This document shows positions 50,098 to 57,462 of a stretch of 64,000 nt of DNA, piece by piece. The DNA comes from Prevotella sp. (GTDB taxonomy: Bacteria > Bacteroidota > Bacteroidia > Bacteroidales > Bacteroidaceae): NCBI GenBank assembly GCA_017459445.1, contig JAFUDJ010000022.1:1-64000 (forward strand), given 5' to 3'. The translations under genes and the position numbers were made by a program. Under the pieces are notes generated by a model that did no database searches, was not told the origin of the DNA, and saw only the letters and a program-made list of their open reading frames with translations. The stretch's first letter is position 1, and every line of letters starts with the position of its first letter.

Positions 50098-50098
50098 G

Positions 50099-50173
50099 TG
50101 GGCGCTGACGGATTCGAACCGCCGACCCTCTGCTTGTAAGGCAGATGCTCTAAACCAGCTGAGCTAAGCGCCC
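50099..50173 (-). tRNA. tRNA-Val (anticodon TAC)
   Basis: Minus strand begins GGGCGCTTAGCTCAG. The anticodon arm is TCTGC-CTTACAA-GCAGA, the T arm contains GGTTCGAATCC, and the 3' acceptor strand AGCGCCC pairs with GGGCGCT. Discriminator A at 50099; CCA is not encoded. Confidence 0.97.
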
Positions 50174-50189
50174 TTTTCAAAAGCGAGTG

Positions 50190-50197
50190 CAAAGGTA
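50190..50197 (-). promoter_or_regulatory. -7 box of the tRNA-Val gene
   Basis: TACCTTTG on the minus strand, 16 bp upstream of the tRNA 5' end. Confidence 0.6.
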
Positions 50198-50204
50198 CAA
50201 AGAA

Positions 50205-50318
50205 AAATAAAGAATGAAGAATGAAGAATGAAGAATTTTTCGCTTGTTAACTTTCTTTAAGAGAATATTCCCTATGCGGCAGCAAATTCTTCATTCTTCA
50301 TTCCCTATTCTTCATTTT
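50205..50318. repeat. Inverted pair of GAATGAA heptamer arrays
   Basis: GAATGAA units at about 50211-50234 are mirrored by TTCATTC units at about 50285-50316. The second array reaches the stop codon of the ACT-domain gene. It could form a long hairpin at the end of that transcript. Confidence 0.75.
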
Positions 50319-50742
50319 ATAACCTGTACAGGTCGCTGGCAGCCATCAAGTCCACCTTTTTCTCAGCCAGGATGCGCTCACAGCTCTCCAAGTCGGTAGG
50401 CCGGATGACGACATGGGCAACGTCGCCGTTGGCAAAGCTGTACATATACTCGATGAAGACACCATTCTCCGACAGGTGTCTCAGCACCTTGGCCAGCGAA
50501 CCGCTGGTATTGGGACAGGTGAAGCCGATGACATCGGTAATCTTCACGGCAAAGTGGGCGGCTTTCAACACCTGATAGGCTTTGTCGGGGTCGCTGACGA
50601 TGCAGCGCAGAATGCCGAAGTCAGAGTTGTCTGCAATACTCATGGCAGAGAGGTTCACCCCTGCCTCACCCAGGACGTCGGTCACCTCCGTAAGGCGGCC
50701 CGACTTGTTCTCAAGGAACACTGATAATTGTTTTGCTAACAT
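50317..50742 (-). CDS. Tandem ACT-domain protein
   Basis: 141 aa made of two ACT domains: QLSVFLENKSGRLTEVTDVLGEAGVNLSAMSIADNSDFGILRCIV (about 5-50) and VIGFTCPNTSGSLAKVLRHLSENGVFIEYMYSFANGDVAHVVIRP (about 70-115). ACT domains bind amino acids. In many Bacteroidetes and Firmicutes this protein is encoded beside a phenylacetate-CoA ligase (and indolepyruvate oxidoreductase genes), and here the ligase gene is immediately upstream. A regulatory or sensing role in aromatic amino-acid/arylacetate metabolism is the usual inference; no direct evidence. Confidence 0.85.
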   Translation of the reverse strand: MLAKQLSVFLENKSGRLTEVTDVLGEAGVNLSAMSIADNSDFGILRCIVSDPDKAYQVLKAAHFAVKITDVIGFTCPNTSGSLAKVLRHLSENGVFIEYMYSFANGDVAHVVIRPTDLESCERILAEKKVDLMAASDLYRL

Positions 50743-50765
50743 AGTTTTTTTAATTTATTCGTTGT

Positions 50766-50853
50766 TTCGAGGTTTCGTTATTTCGATATTTCGAGGTTTC
50801 GATATTCCGAAGTTTCGAGATTTCGAGATTTCGAGAATCCGAGAATCCGAGAT
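50766..50853. repeat. Octamer array TTCGAGAT-like, 11 units, between paaK and the ACT gene
   Basis: 8-bp units such as TTCGAGGT, TTCGATAT and TCCGAGAA fill the whole spacer up to the paaK stop. On the minus strand the units read as ATCTCGAA/ATATCGAA, the same family as the array at 24392-24487. Confidence 0.88.
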
Positions 50854-52151
50854 TAGAGTTTTCGGTTATCAATGACGCGCTTGGCCTTGCCCGTGGAGCG
50901 CTCTATTCCTTTCGGCTCCACCAGCCTGACCTTGAAGCCCAGGCCGATGACGCTACGCAGCTCGGCCTCCAACTTCTTTTGCAGACCTACCATGGTCGCC
51001 ATGTCGTCGGTGAAGAAGTCCTCCTTCACCTCCACCTTCAGCTCACTGGTGTCGGTATTGTTCACGCGGTCGACGGTCAGCAGGAAGTGTGGCTCATACT
51101 CCGGCAGCGAGAGGATGACCGCTTCGATTTGCGACGGGAACACGTTGACGCCACGGATAATCAGCATATCGTCGCAGCGGCCCAGAATGCGGTCCATGCG
51201 CACCAGGGTTCGTCCGCACTGGCACTTCTCATAGTGCAGGGCCGTCAGGTCGTGGGTGCGATAGCGCAGCAGCGGCATGCCCTCCTTCGTCAGGTGGGTG
51301 AATGTCAGCTCGCCCAGCTGTCCCTCAGGCATCGGCTCACCCGTCTCGGGATTCAGGATTTCGGGGTAGAAGTAGTCCTCGTTGAGATGCGTGCCGCACT
51401 GGTGGCAGCACTCATAGCCCACACCGGGACCGGCAATCTCGGAGAGGCCATAGATGTCGTAAGCCTTGATGCCCATCAAGCTCTCTAACTTCTGGCGCAT
51501 CTCCTCGGTCCACGGCTCAGCGCCAAAGGCGCCAATCTTCAGCTTGAACTCGTCGCGCTGCCATTCCGATTCGCGCATGGCCTCGCCGAGGAACATAGCA
51601 TAGCTGGGTGTGCAGCACAGCACGGTGGCGCCGAAGTCGTGCATCAGCGTTATCTGCTTCTGTGTGTTACCGCTCGACATAGGGATGACCGAGGCTCCGA
51701 TGTTCTGCGCACCATCGTGGGCACCCAGTCCGCCGGTAAACAGACCGTAGCCATAGCTGACTTGGAAGATGTCGTCCTTCGTAGCCCCGTAGGCCGTAAA
51801 GGCACGTGAGATGGCCTCCGCCCACATGGCGAGGTCCTTACGGGTGTGCAGCACGACGACGGGCTTTCCCGTCGTACCGCTGGAGGCATGGATGCGCACT
51901 ATCTGCGACATAGGCACGGCAGCCAATCCGAAGGGATAGTTGTCGCGCAGGTCGAGTTTATTGGTAAAAGGCAGCTTGGTGATGTCGTCAATCGACTTGA
52001 TGTCACCCGGCTCCAGTCCCATCTCCTGAAACTTACGGCGGTAGAACGGCGTGTTGTGATACACGTATTCTGCCATCTTTCTCAAACGAATGCTCTGTAT
52101 TTCGCGCAGTTGTTCGCGGTCCATACACTCTACGGTTTCATTCCAAATCAT
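50853..52151 (-). CDS. paaK: Phenylacetate-CoA ligase
   Basis: Activates phenylacetate or a related aryl acid to its CoA thioester through an AMP intermediate. 432 aa. Adenylate-forming motifs: IVRIHASSGTTGKPVVVLHT (phosphate-binding), VSYGYGLFTGGLGAHDGAQ, IGAFGAEPWTEEMR, AYDIYGLSEIAGPGVG, HLTKEGMPLLRYRTHDLT, GRCDDMLIIRGVNVFPSQIE and the C-terminal lysine region GIERSTGKAKRVID. Two cysteine pairs (CCHQCG, CQCG) are typical of this branch. In anaerobic gut bacteria it is thought to salvage or activate arylacetates from aromatic amino acids. Confidence 0.93.
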   Translation of the reverse strand: MIWNETVECMDREQLREIQSIRLRKMAEYVYHNTPFYRRKFQEMGLEPGDIKSIDDITKLPFTNKLDLRDNYPFGLAAVPMSQIVRIHASSGTTGKPVVVLHTRKDLAMWAEAISRAFTAYGATKDDIFQVSYGYGLFTGGLGAHDGAQNIGASVIPMSSGNTQKQITLMHDFGATVLCCTPSYAMFLGEAMRESEWQRDEFKLKIGAFGAEPWTEEMRQKLESLMGIKAYDIYGLSEIAGPGVGYECCHQCGTHLNEDYFYPEILNPETGEPMPEGQLGELTFTHLTKEGMPLLRYRTHDLTALHYEKCQCGRTLVRMDRILGRCDDMLIIRGVNVFPSQIEAVILSLPEYEPHFLLTVDRVNNTDTSELKVEVKEDFFTDDMATMVGLQKKLEAELRSVIGLGFKVRLVEPKGIERSTGKAKRVIDNRKL

Positions 52152-52199
52152 AGTCCAGTCTCTCCTATTAATTTTTGTTGTTAGTGATTATCATTTCGG

Positions 52200-53366
52200 T
52201 CATTTCAGTTCGATGGTGGCACGGCGGTTGTTATCGGCAGGAGCCAGGGTATCTACGCCACCGGCGGCCACGACCTCTATCTTTTCCCTGCCAACGCCTA
52301 AGCGCACCAGTTCGTCGGCCACAGCCTGGGCACGGAGCTCAGAGAGCTTCCTGTTACGCTCGGCACCGCCAGTCTTACTGTCGGCATAGCCTGTCACGAC
52401 CACACGGCAGCCCGCATTCTTGGCGGTCTCTGCCAGCGACTGCACGTTCTGGCGGTCACGACTCGATGCCAAGCGGGCTTGTCCCTTCTCGAAAAATACC
52501 GAGACGGGAGCGGTAACCATCACCGTCTCCGGCTTGCGCTCCACCTCCGCCACGGCTGCGGTGTTATAGGTCGGTTCGGGACATTTCTTCGCCAACTCTT
52601 CCTGCAGGAGCTGGTTCGCGTAATGGACATCGGCCAGCTGTGCATTCAGCGCGTCGATTTCTCCTAAGAGCAGAGCTTCGCTGGCACCGGTATCGGTTGC
52701 CTTCTCCCAGCGCGACTTACCCAAGCCCAGCGTCAGGCCTATCTCAGCCGTCAGCTGCTGGTGGCGTTTCTTCAGACCCAGTCCTTGGTTGGCAGCCTCC
52801 CAGCTGTTCCATCCTATCTCGGCATTGACCGACACCTTGCGCGACAGCCGGAACGTGTTCAGCAGTCCGCAACTGAGCTGTGTCGAATAATGGTTTTGCG
52901 ACATATTGCGGTTGATGCCCGCCCCGATATAGGGAATGACATTCCATACGCGCTGCCCGTTATAGCCTAACAGCAGGTTGCTCACATTCAGCAGCACCTG
53001 CTCGTTGGCAGCCCAGTATTTGTCGGGCTCGACGCCACCATCAGACTTGGAGCCTAAGCGCCATGCATTCACCTTGGTACGCAGGCCCAGCCCCGGCGTG
53101 AACCACTTGCCCAAGGCCACCGACATGCCCAGGCCCGTATAGCCCTGGCCGCCGCCAGAAGGGAACTGATGGAACGGCGCCGTCAGCATGCGGCGCCCAC
53201 CGTCGGCACCGTAGAAGGCGTTCCACGTCACGTTGCCCTGCACAAACCAATTACTCCAGAAGCGGTTGGTCACAACACTATGCTTCGAACCCGACACACT
53301 GCCGTCCTGAGCCGACAGCGGCATCGACAGGCTGGCCACGGCCAGCAGTAAAATCATCTTCTTCAT
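52200..53366 (-). CDS. OmpA-family outer-membrane protein
   Basis: 388 aa. Signal peptide ending PLSAQ; an N-terminal eight-strand-like beta-barrel with aromatic girdle residues (NRFWSNWFVQGNVTWNAFYG, GLGMSVALGKWFTPGLGLRTKVNAW, VIPYIGAGINRNMS). A short coiled segment follows (IDALNAQLADVHYANQLLQEELAKKC). The C-terminal OmpA peptidoglycan-binding domain is VSVFFEKGQARLASSRD, VVVTGYADSKTGGAERNRKLSELRAQAVADEL and VDTLAPADNNRRATIEL. It links outer membrane and cell wall. 48 bp upstream of paaK in the same direction; divergent from the gene at 53476. Confidence 0.9.
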   Translation of the reverse strand: MKKMILLLAVASLSMPLSAQDGSVSGSKHSVVTNRFWSNWFVQGNVTWNAFYGADGGRRMLTAPFHQFPSGGGQGYTGLGMSVALGKWFTPGLGLRTKVNAWRLGSKSDGGVEPDKYWAANEQVLLNVSNLLLGYNGQRVWNVIPYIGAGINRNMSQNHYSTQLSCGLLNTFRLSRKVSVNAEIGWNSWEAANQGLGLKKRHQQLTAEIGLTLGLGKSRWEKATDTGASEALLLGEIDALNAQLADVHYANQLLQEELAKKCPEPTYNTAAVAEVERKPETVMVTAPVSVFFEKGQARLASSRDRQNVQSLAETAKNAGCRVVVTGYADSKTGGAERNRKLSELRAQAVADELVRLGVGREKIEVVAAGGVDTLAPADNNRRATIELK

Positions 53367-53389
53367 ATCTGCTTTTCGCTAATTTAGTG

Positions 53390-53420
53390 CAAATATAAAT
53401 ATTTTTTTTAGAAATACAAA
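53390..53420 (-). promoter_or_regulatory. Promoter of the OmpA-family gene at 52200
   Basis: On the minus strand TTTG (53417-53420) and TATATTTG (53390-53397) lie 19 bp apart. Confidence 0.7.
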
Positions 53421-53425
53421 GTTTT

Positions 53426-53457
53426 TTTGGCTATTTCAGTTTTTTATCTTACTTTTG
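53426..53457 (+). promoter_or_regulatory. Promoter of the gene at 53476
   Basis: TTTGG (53426-53430) and TACTTTTG (53450-53457) lie 20 bp apart. The -33 regions of the two divergent promoters are only a few bases from each other. Confidence 0.7.
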
Positions 53458-53475
53458 CAACAAACTTTTGCGTCT

Positions 53476-54486
53476 ATGAGAAAATTATATCTCCTGTTAA
53501 CAGTTTTTACTGCCTTTACCACCGTTCAGGCACAAGTCAGCAACGAGGAAAAAACATCGCAGGCATTCCGCCACTTAGACATCAGCCTGACAGCCGGCAC
53601 CACGGGCATCGGCTTCGACCTGGCCACCCCCATAGTCAGCGACCTCGTACAGCTACGGGCAGGCTTCGACATCATGCCGCGCTGGGAAAAGAAGATGCAT
53701 TTCGACATCCAGTCGTTCGATGCCGACGGCAACGTCGTCAGCCAGAAGTTCGACCGCCTGTCGTCGCTGATGTACGACGTCACCGGCTACAAGGTCGATG
53801 CCAACATAGACATGATAGGCAAGCCTACCTACTGGAACGTGAAGCTGCTCGTCGATGTGTTCCCCTTCCGCAACAAGCACTGGCACTTCACCGCCGGCTT
53901 CTACTGGGGACCGTCGAAGATTGCCGAGGCTTACAATACCACCGAGGACGCCCCGTCGCTCTTCGCCGTCGGCATGTACAACCACCTGTACCAGAATGCT
54001 TGGAACAATTACAATGGCATCTATACCCCGCTGTATGAGCTGAATGAGGATACGGACATCATGTTAGATGGAGAAATACGCGACAAACTGCTACAGTATG
54101 GCCGTATGGGTATCCACGTCGGCGACTATGTCCGCGACATCTACGATGCCGACGGCAACCTCATCCATCACGAGGGGGAGCCTTACCGCATGGAGCCTGA
54201 TGAGAACAGCATGGTACGGGCCACCGCCAAGGTGAACAGCTTCAAGCCTTACTTAGGCTTCGGCTATGGCGGCCGCCTCATCAAGGGCAACGACAACTAC
54301 CACGTATCCTTCGACTGCGGCCTGCTGTTCTGGGGCGGCACTCCCGACTGCGTCACCCACGACGGCACCAACCTGACCAAGGACGTGCGCAACATCAGCG
54401 GCAAGGTCGGCACCTATGTCGACCTCATGAGCGACTTCAAAGTCTTCCCGGTACTGAACCTGCGCCTGACGAAAAAGATATTCTAA
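53476..54486 (+). CDS. Predicted outer-membrane beta-barrel protein
   Basis: 336 aa. The start at 53476 gives the signal peptide MRKLYLLLTVFTAFTTVQAQ. The mature part is rich in alternating aromatic strands: HLDISLTAGTTGIGFDLATPI, VQLRAGFDIMPRW, PTYWNVKLLVDVFPF, HWHFTAGFYWGPS, FKPYLGFGYGG and NYHVSFDCGLLFWGG. It ends LNLRLTKKIF, a C-terminal aromatic residue typical of outer-membrane barrels. No known catalytic motif. It resembles the hypothetical barrel proteins frequent in Prevotella; function unknown. Its 3' end is followed at once by a nested palindrome shared with a convergent gene. Confidence 0.75.
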   Translation: MRKLYLLLTVFTAFTTVQAQVSNEEKTSQAFRHLDISLTAGTTGIGFDLATPIVSDLVQLRAGFDIMPRWEKKMHFDIQSFDADGNVVSQKFDRLSSLMYDVTGYKVDANIDMIGKPTYWNVKLLVDVFPFRNKHWHFTAGFYWGPSKIAEAYNTTEDAPSLFAVGMYNHLYQNAWNNYNGIYTPLYELNEDTDIMLDGEIRDKLLQYGRMGIHVGDYVRDIYDADGNLIHHEGEPYRMEPDENSMVRATAKVNSFKPYLGFGYGGRLIKGNDNYHVSFDCGLLFWGGTPDCVTHDGTNLTKDVRNISGKVGTYVDLMSDFKVFPVLNLRLTKKIF

Positions 54487-54711
54487 ATAACCACGAATTT
54501 CACAAATGCTAATTTAATTATTTGCTACGCGCAGGTAAACTATTCAGCGAATCGTCAAGAACCTCTTTTTTTGAAACAAATTGGCACTAATTGGCACTAA
54601 TTTTATCCACAAATTATAAGAAATATTCGTGGAAAGGCCACATTGGTGGCCGTAATTTGTGACAATTTGTGCCAATTTGTTTCTGAAAACATTCGTGAAA
54701 TTCGTGGTTAT
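54487..54711. repeat. Nested palindromic element between convergent genes, 225 bp
   Basis: Outer arms: ATAACCACGAATTTCACAAA (from 54487) mirrored at 54690-54711, 22 bp with one mismatch. Inner arms: GAAACAAATTGGCAC... mirrored as ...GTGCCAATTTGTTTC. The centre has a GGCCAC-ATT-GTGGCC hairpin. It fills the spacer, has no open frame of note and probably ends both transcripts. Confidence 0.85.
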
Positions 54712-54731
54712 AATATAGGTGCTTTTGCCGT

Positions 54732-57335
54732 TTACTTCACGACAACCTTGCGGCCATTGACGATATAGACGCCCTTGGCCAGTCCCTCCAGCGTCTGAGC
54801 CTTGGCGCGTATCAATGTTCCTGACAGTGAATAGACGTTCATTGCCTGACCGTCGGCCATGATGCCGGCGATGCCGCTGGCCTCCAAGACGGTCAGCACA
54901 CCGTTGACATACTCGAAGCGGTAGTTCTGGGCCTCACCGCCCGAGACGACGATGTCGTATTCGCCCTCAGGACTCTCCGTCGTGGCATCGGTCGTAGCTA
55001 TAGGCTTTACGATGAGCACGCTCTCGTCCTCGCCGTTCTTCCAGCCGGTATACGTCACCTCAAATGCAGGATTCTCCTCGCCGACATGGCGCTCATAGTC
55101 GCCTACCTTAGCCGTCAGCGTAGCCTGCATGATGGTCAGCACGCCGTTGACATACGTGTCGTTGTAGTTCTTCACCCCACCCTTCTTGATGACAATAGGA
55201 TAGGTACCTACGGGCGACGTCGCCGTGGCCTCGCAAGTGATTTCCGGCGTGCCGTCAAGGGCAGCACCCGTTGTGGTGAAGTCAAACACGGGGTTCGCCT
55301 CGCCATACTCACGCGTGTAGCTGTTAGCCGTCACTGTCACGGGGTCGGCATCCGTCACCACCAGCTTACCTGCCACGTAGGAGATGCCATAGTTCTGGGC
55401 CTCGGCACCGCTCACCGTGATGGGATACTCGCCGGGGGCGCTGGCCACGGTAGCCTCACAGCTGATGACGGGCTGCTTCGTCAGCACGCTCTCCGTCTCG
55501 CCGTTCTTGAAGCCGCTATAGGTAACGGCGAATGTCGGCATGGCCTCGCCCTGCTTCTTCGTATAGGTTCCGGCGGTGATGGTCAGCGGAGCCTGCGTAA
55601 TGGTCAGCACGCCGTTGACATACGTGTCGTTGTAGTTCTTCACCCCACCCTTCTTAATCACAATAGTATAGGTGCCGACGGGCGACGTTGCCGTGGCCTC
55701 GCAAGTGATTTCCGGTGTGCCGTCAAGGGCAGCACCCGTTGCGGTGAATCCAAACACGGGGTTCTCCTCGCCATACTCACGCGTGTAGCTGTTAGCCGTC
55801 ACTGTCACGGGGTCGGCATCCGTCACCACCAGCTTACCGGCCACGTAGGAGATGCCATAGTTCTGGGCCTCGGCACCGCTCACCGTGATGGGGTACTCGC
55901 CGGGGGCGCTGGCTGCCGTGGCCTCACAGCTGATGACGGGCTGCTTCGTCAGCACGCTCGCCGTCTCGCCGTTCTTGAAACCGCTATAGGTAACGGCGAA
56001 TGTCGGCATGGCCTCGCCCTGCTTCTTCGTATAGGTTCCGGCGGTGATGGTCAGCGGAGCCTGCGTGATGGTCAGCGTGCCGTTGACATACGACTGCTTG
56101 TAGTTGCTGACGGTTCCCTTGGCAATCACAATCGGATAAGTGCCTACGGGCGACGTTGCCGTGGCTTCGCAGCTGATGACGGGCTGTCCTTTCAGCGTAC
56201 CCGTACCGCTGACGGTGTATTCAAAGGCGGGGTTGGCATCGCCGTACAGGCGGCTGTAGCTCTGGGCCGTCAGCGTCACTTGGTCCTTCTCACGCTCAGC
56301 GATGATAGCGGCATACTCGGCCTCCGTCACGATGGGCAACACGTCGGGTGCATCAGCACTCACCTGCAAGTAAGCCTTGTTGGCAGGCAGGAAGTCGAGC
56401 GTAGCACTCTTGACAAAAGCGGCCTTGCCGTCCACCACATCTAGCATACGCATGGTTGTGGGGTTATAGGCTGTGCGGTTGTAGTGGTCCAGATAATATC
56501 CTTCTTCACCTGGCTCGTAACTAGTGTCCACGTTGTTGTAGTTGTACCAGTTGCCCTTCATGGCTGTGGAGCCTAAAGAAGCAGAAGTCGAGTTGAGCAG
56601 GTTCAGACGGTTGTTGGTTGGCTGGTCGGAGACACACCTGAACAGCACTGGGGCATTCATGGGGACATCACCCGTTACCTCCTTGACAATGGCATAGCCC
56701 TCGGCAACACGGACGGTATAGATTTTCGTGCCTTCCGTCTTAGGCCTGAACGGAAAACCAGCATAGACCGTTCCCCAATATTCCGTTGTGCTGACCTGTA
56801 CGTCGGGCTTCAGTCCGAAATACTGGCCGTCGGCATCGTTGACAGGCAGCAAGTACCAGTACGAAAGGCCGCCTTTGGTTCTCAGGTTCTTAATGTCCAC
56901 CTCGTCATCCGACGCTTGGGAGTCCTGCAAAGTCAGGCTGGCGGGACTCTTCTTGCCTGACAAAGTGTACGTATAGTCGGCACCGGCCGAATTATTATAA
57001 TAGATGTCGAGATAAATACCAACCAAGTTGTACAGGTTCAAGCCCTGTCCCATCAGGTTCGCCCTCGACGTGCCGTTCACATTACCGCTAATATGCTCGA
57101 AGTAACAAATCGTGGCTGGGTTGCTGACAACCTGCTGCTCAAAGCCTTTCAGTGTGCGGAAAGCGCCGAAGTCCACCGTCGTGCCACTGATGCTGGCCTT
57201 GTTGTCCCAGATGCTCATGTAACGTTTTGTGTCCTTGTTTTGCACACGATAGTAGCCCGTGCCTGTATATTGTCCGCCCTGGGCCATGGCTAATGCGGGC
57301 AACAGCATTAAGATAAATGTAAAGATTTGCTTCAT
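54732..57335 (-). CDS. Secreted MBG-repeat protein with the shared C-terminal tail
   Basis: 867 aa from the ATG at 57335 (MKQIFTFILMLLPALAMAQ); the ATG at 57365 is also possible. The N-terminal 350 residues contain a lectin-like beta-trefoil pattern (YYRVQNKDTKRYMSIWDNKASIS). This is followed by about five MBG-type Ig-like repeats of 75-80 aa ('hT...Y.r.YG..NP.F....G..L.G.P.I.CEATATSPVGTYPI.I..G...NY...YVNG.LTITQA'). Two consecutive two-repeat blocks are almost identical (see 55153). The end NVYSLSGTLIRAKAQ.....KGVYIVNGRKVVVK is the tail shared by several secreted proteins here. Likely a cell-surface adhesin or binding protein. Confidence 0.82.
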   Translation of the reverse strand: MKQIFTFILMLLPALAMAQGGQYTGTGYYRVQNKDTKRYMSIWDNKASISGTTVDFGAFRTLKGFEQQVVSNPATICYFEHISGNVNGTSRANLMGQGLNLYNLVGIYLDIYYNNSAGADYTYTLSGKKSPASLTLQDSQASDDEVDIKNLRTKGGLSYWYLLPVNDADGQYFGLKPDVQVSTTEYWGTVYAGFPFRPKTEGTKIYTVRVAEGYAIVKEVTGDVPMNAPVLFRCVSDQPTNNRLNLLNSTSASLGSTAMKGNWYNYNNVDTSYEPGEEGYYLDHYNRTAYNPTTMRMLDVVDGKAAFVKSATLDFLPANKAYLQVSADAPDVLPIVTEAEYAAIIAEREKDQVTLTAQSYSRLYGDANPAFEYTVSGTGTLKGQPVISCEATATSPVGTYPIVIAKGTVSNYKQSYVNGTLTITQAPLTITAGTYTKKQGEAMPTFAVTYSGFKNGETASVLTKQPVISCEATAASAPGEYPITVSGAEAQNYGISYVAGKLVVTDADPVTVTANSYTREYGEENPVFGFTATGAALDGTPEITCEATATSPVGTYTIVIKKGGVKNYNDTYVNGVLTITQAPLTITAGTYTKKQGEAMPTFAVTYSGFKNGETESVLTKQPVISCEATVASAPGEYPITVSGAEAQNYGISYVAGKLVVTDADPVTVTANSYTREYGEANPVFDFTTTGAALDGTPEITCEATATSPVGTYPIVIKKGGVKNYNDTYVNGVLTIMQATLTAKVGDYERHVGEENPAFEVTYTGWKNGEDESVLIVKPIATTDATTESPEGEYDIVVSGGEAQNYRFEYVNGVLTVLEASGIAGIMADGQAMNVYSLSGTLIRAKAQTLEGLAKGVYIVNGRKVVVK
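55153..56088 (-). repeat. 468-bp direct repeat (156 aa) in the MBG gene
   Basis: Segment 55153-55620 is repeated from 55621 with only scattered changes (for example TTGTGGTGAAGTC against TTGCGGTGAATCC). The unit equals two MBG domains and a whole number of codons, so recombination could change the number of repeats without losing frame. Confidence 0.85.
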
Positions 57336-57373
57336 AAAGAATGGTTTGATGATTCGTTTAGTCATTTGTGGTA

Positions 57374-57427
57374 ATAAAAAGTCCGGCCTGACATCACTCA
57401 CAGTATTGGGGGGATGCAGGCCGGACT
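57374..57427 (-). terminator. Terminator of the OmpA-family gene at 57463
   Basis: An 11-bp perfect stem, AGTCCGGCCTG and CAGGCCGGACT, with a 26-base loop. Read on the minus strand it runs into TTTTTATT. Confidence 0.8.
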
Positions 57428-57462
57428 ATCAGATGAGAATGAATCTTAGATTACATGCCGTA

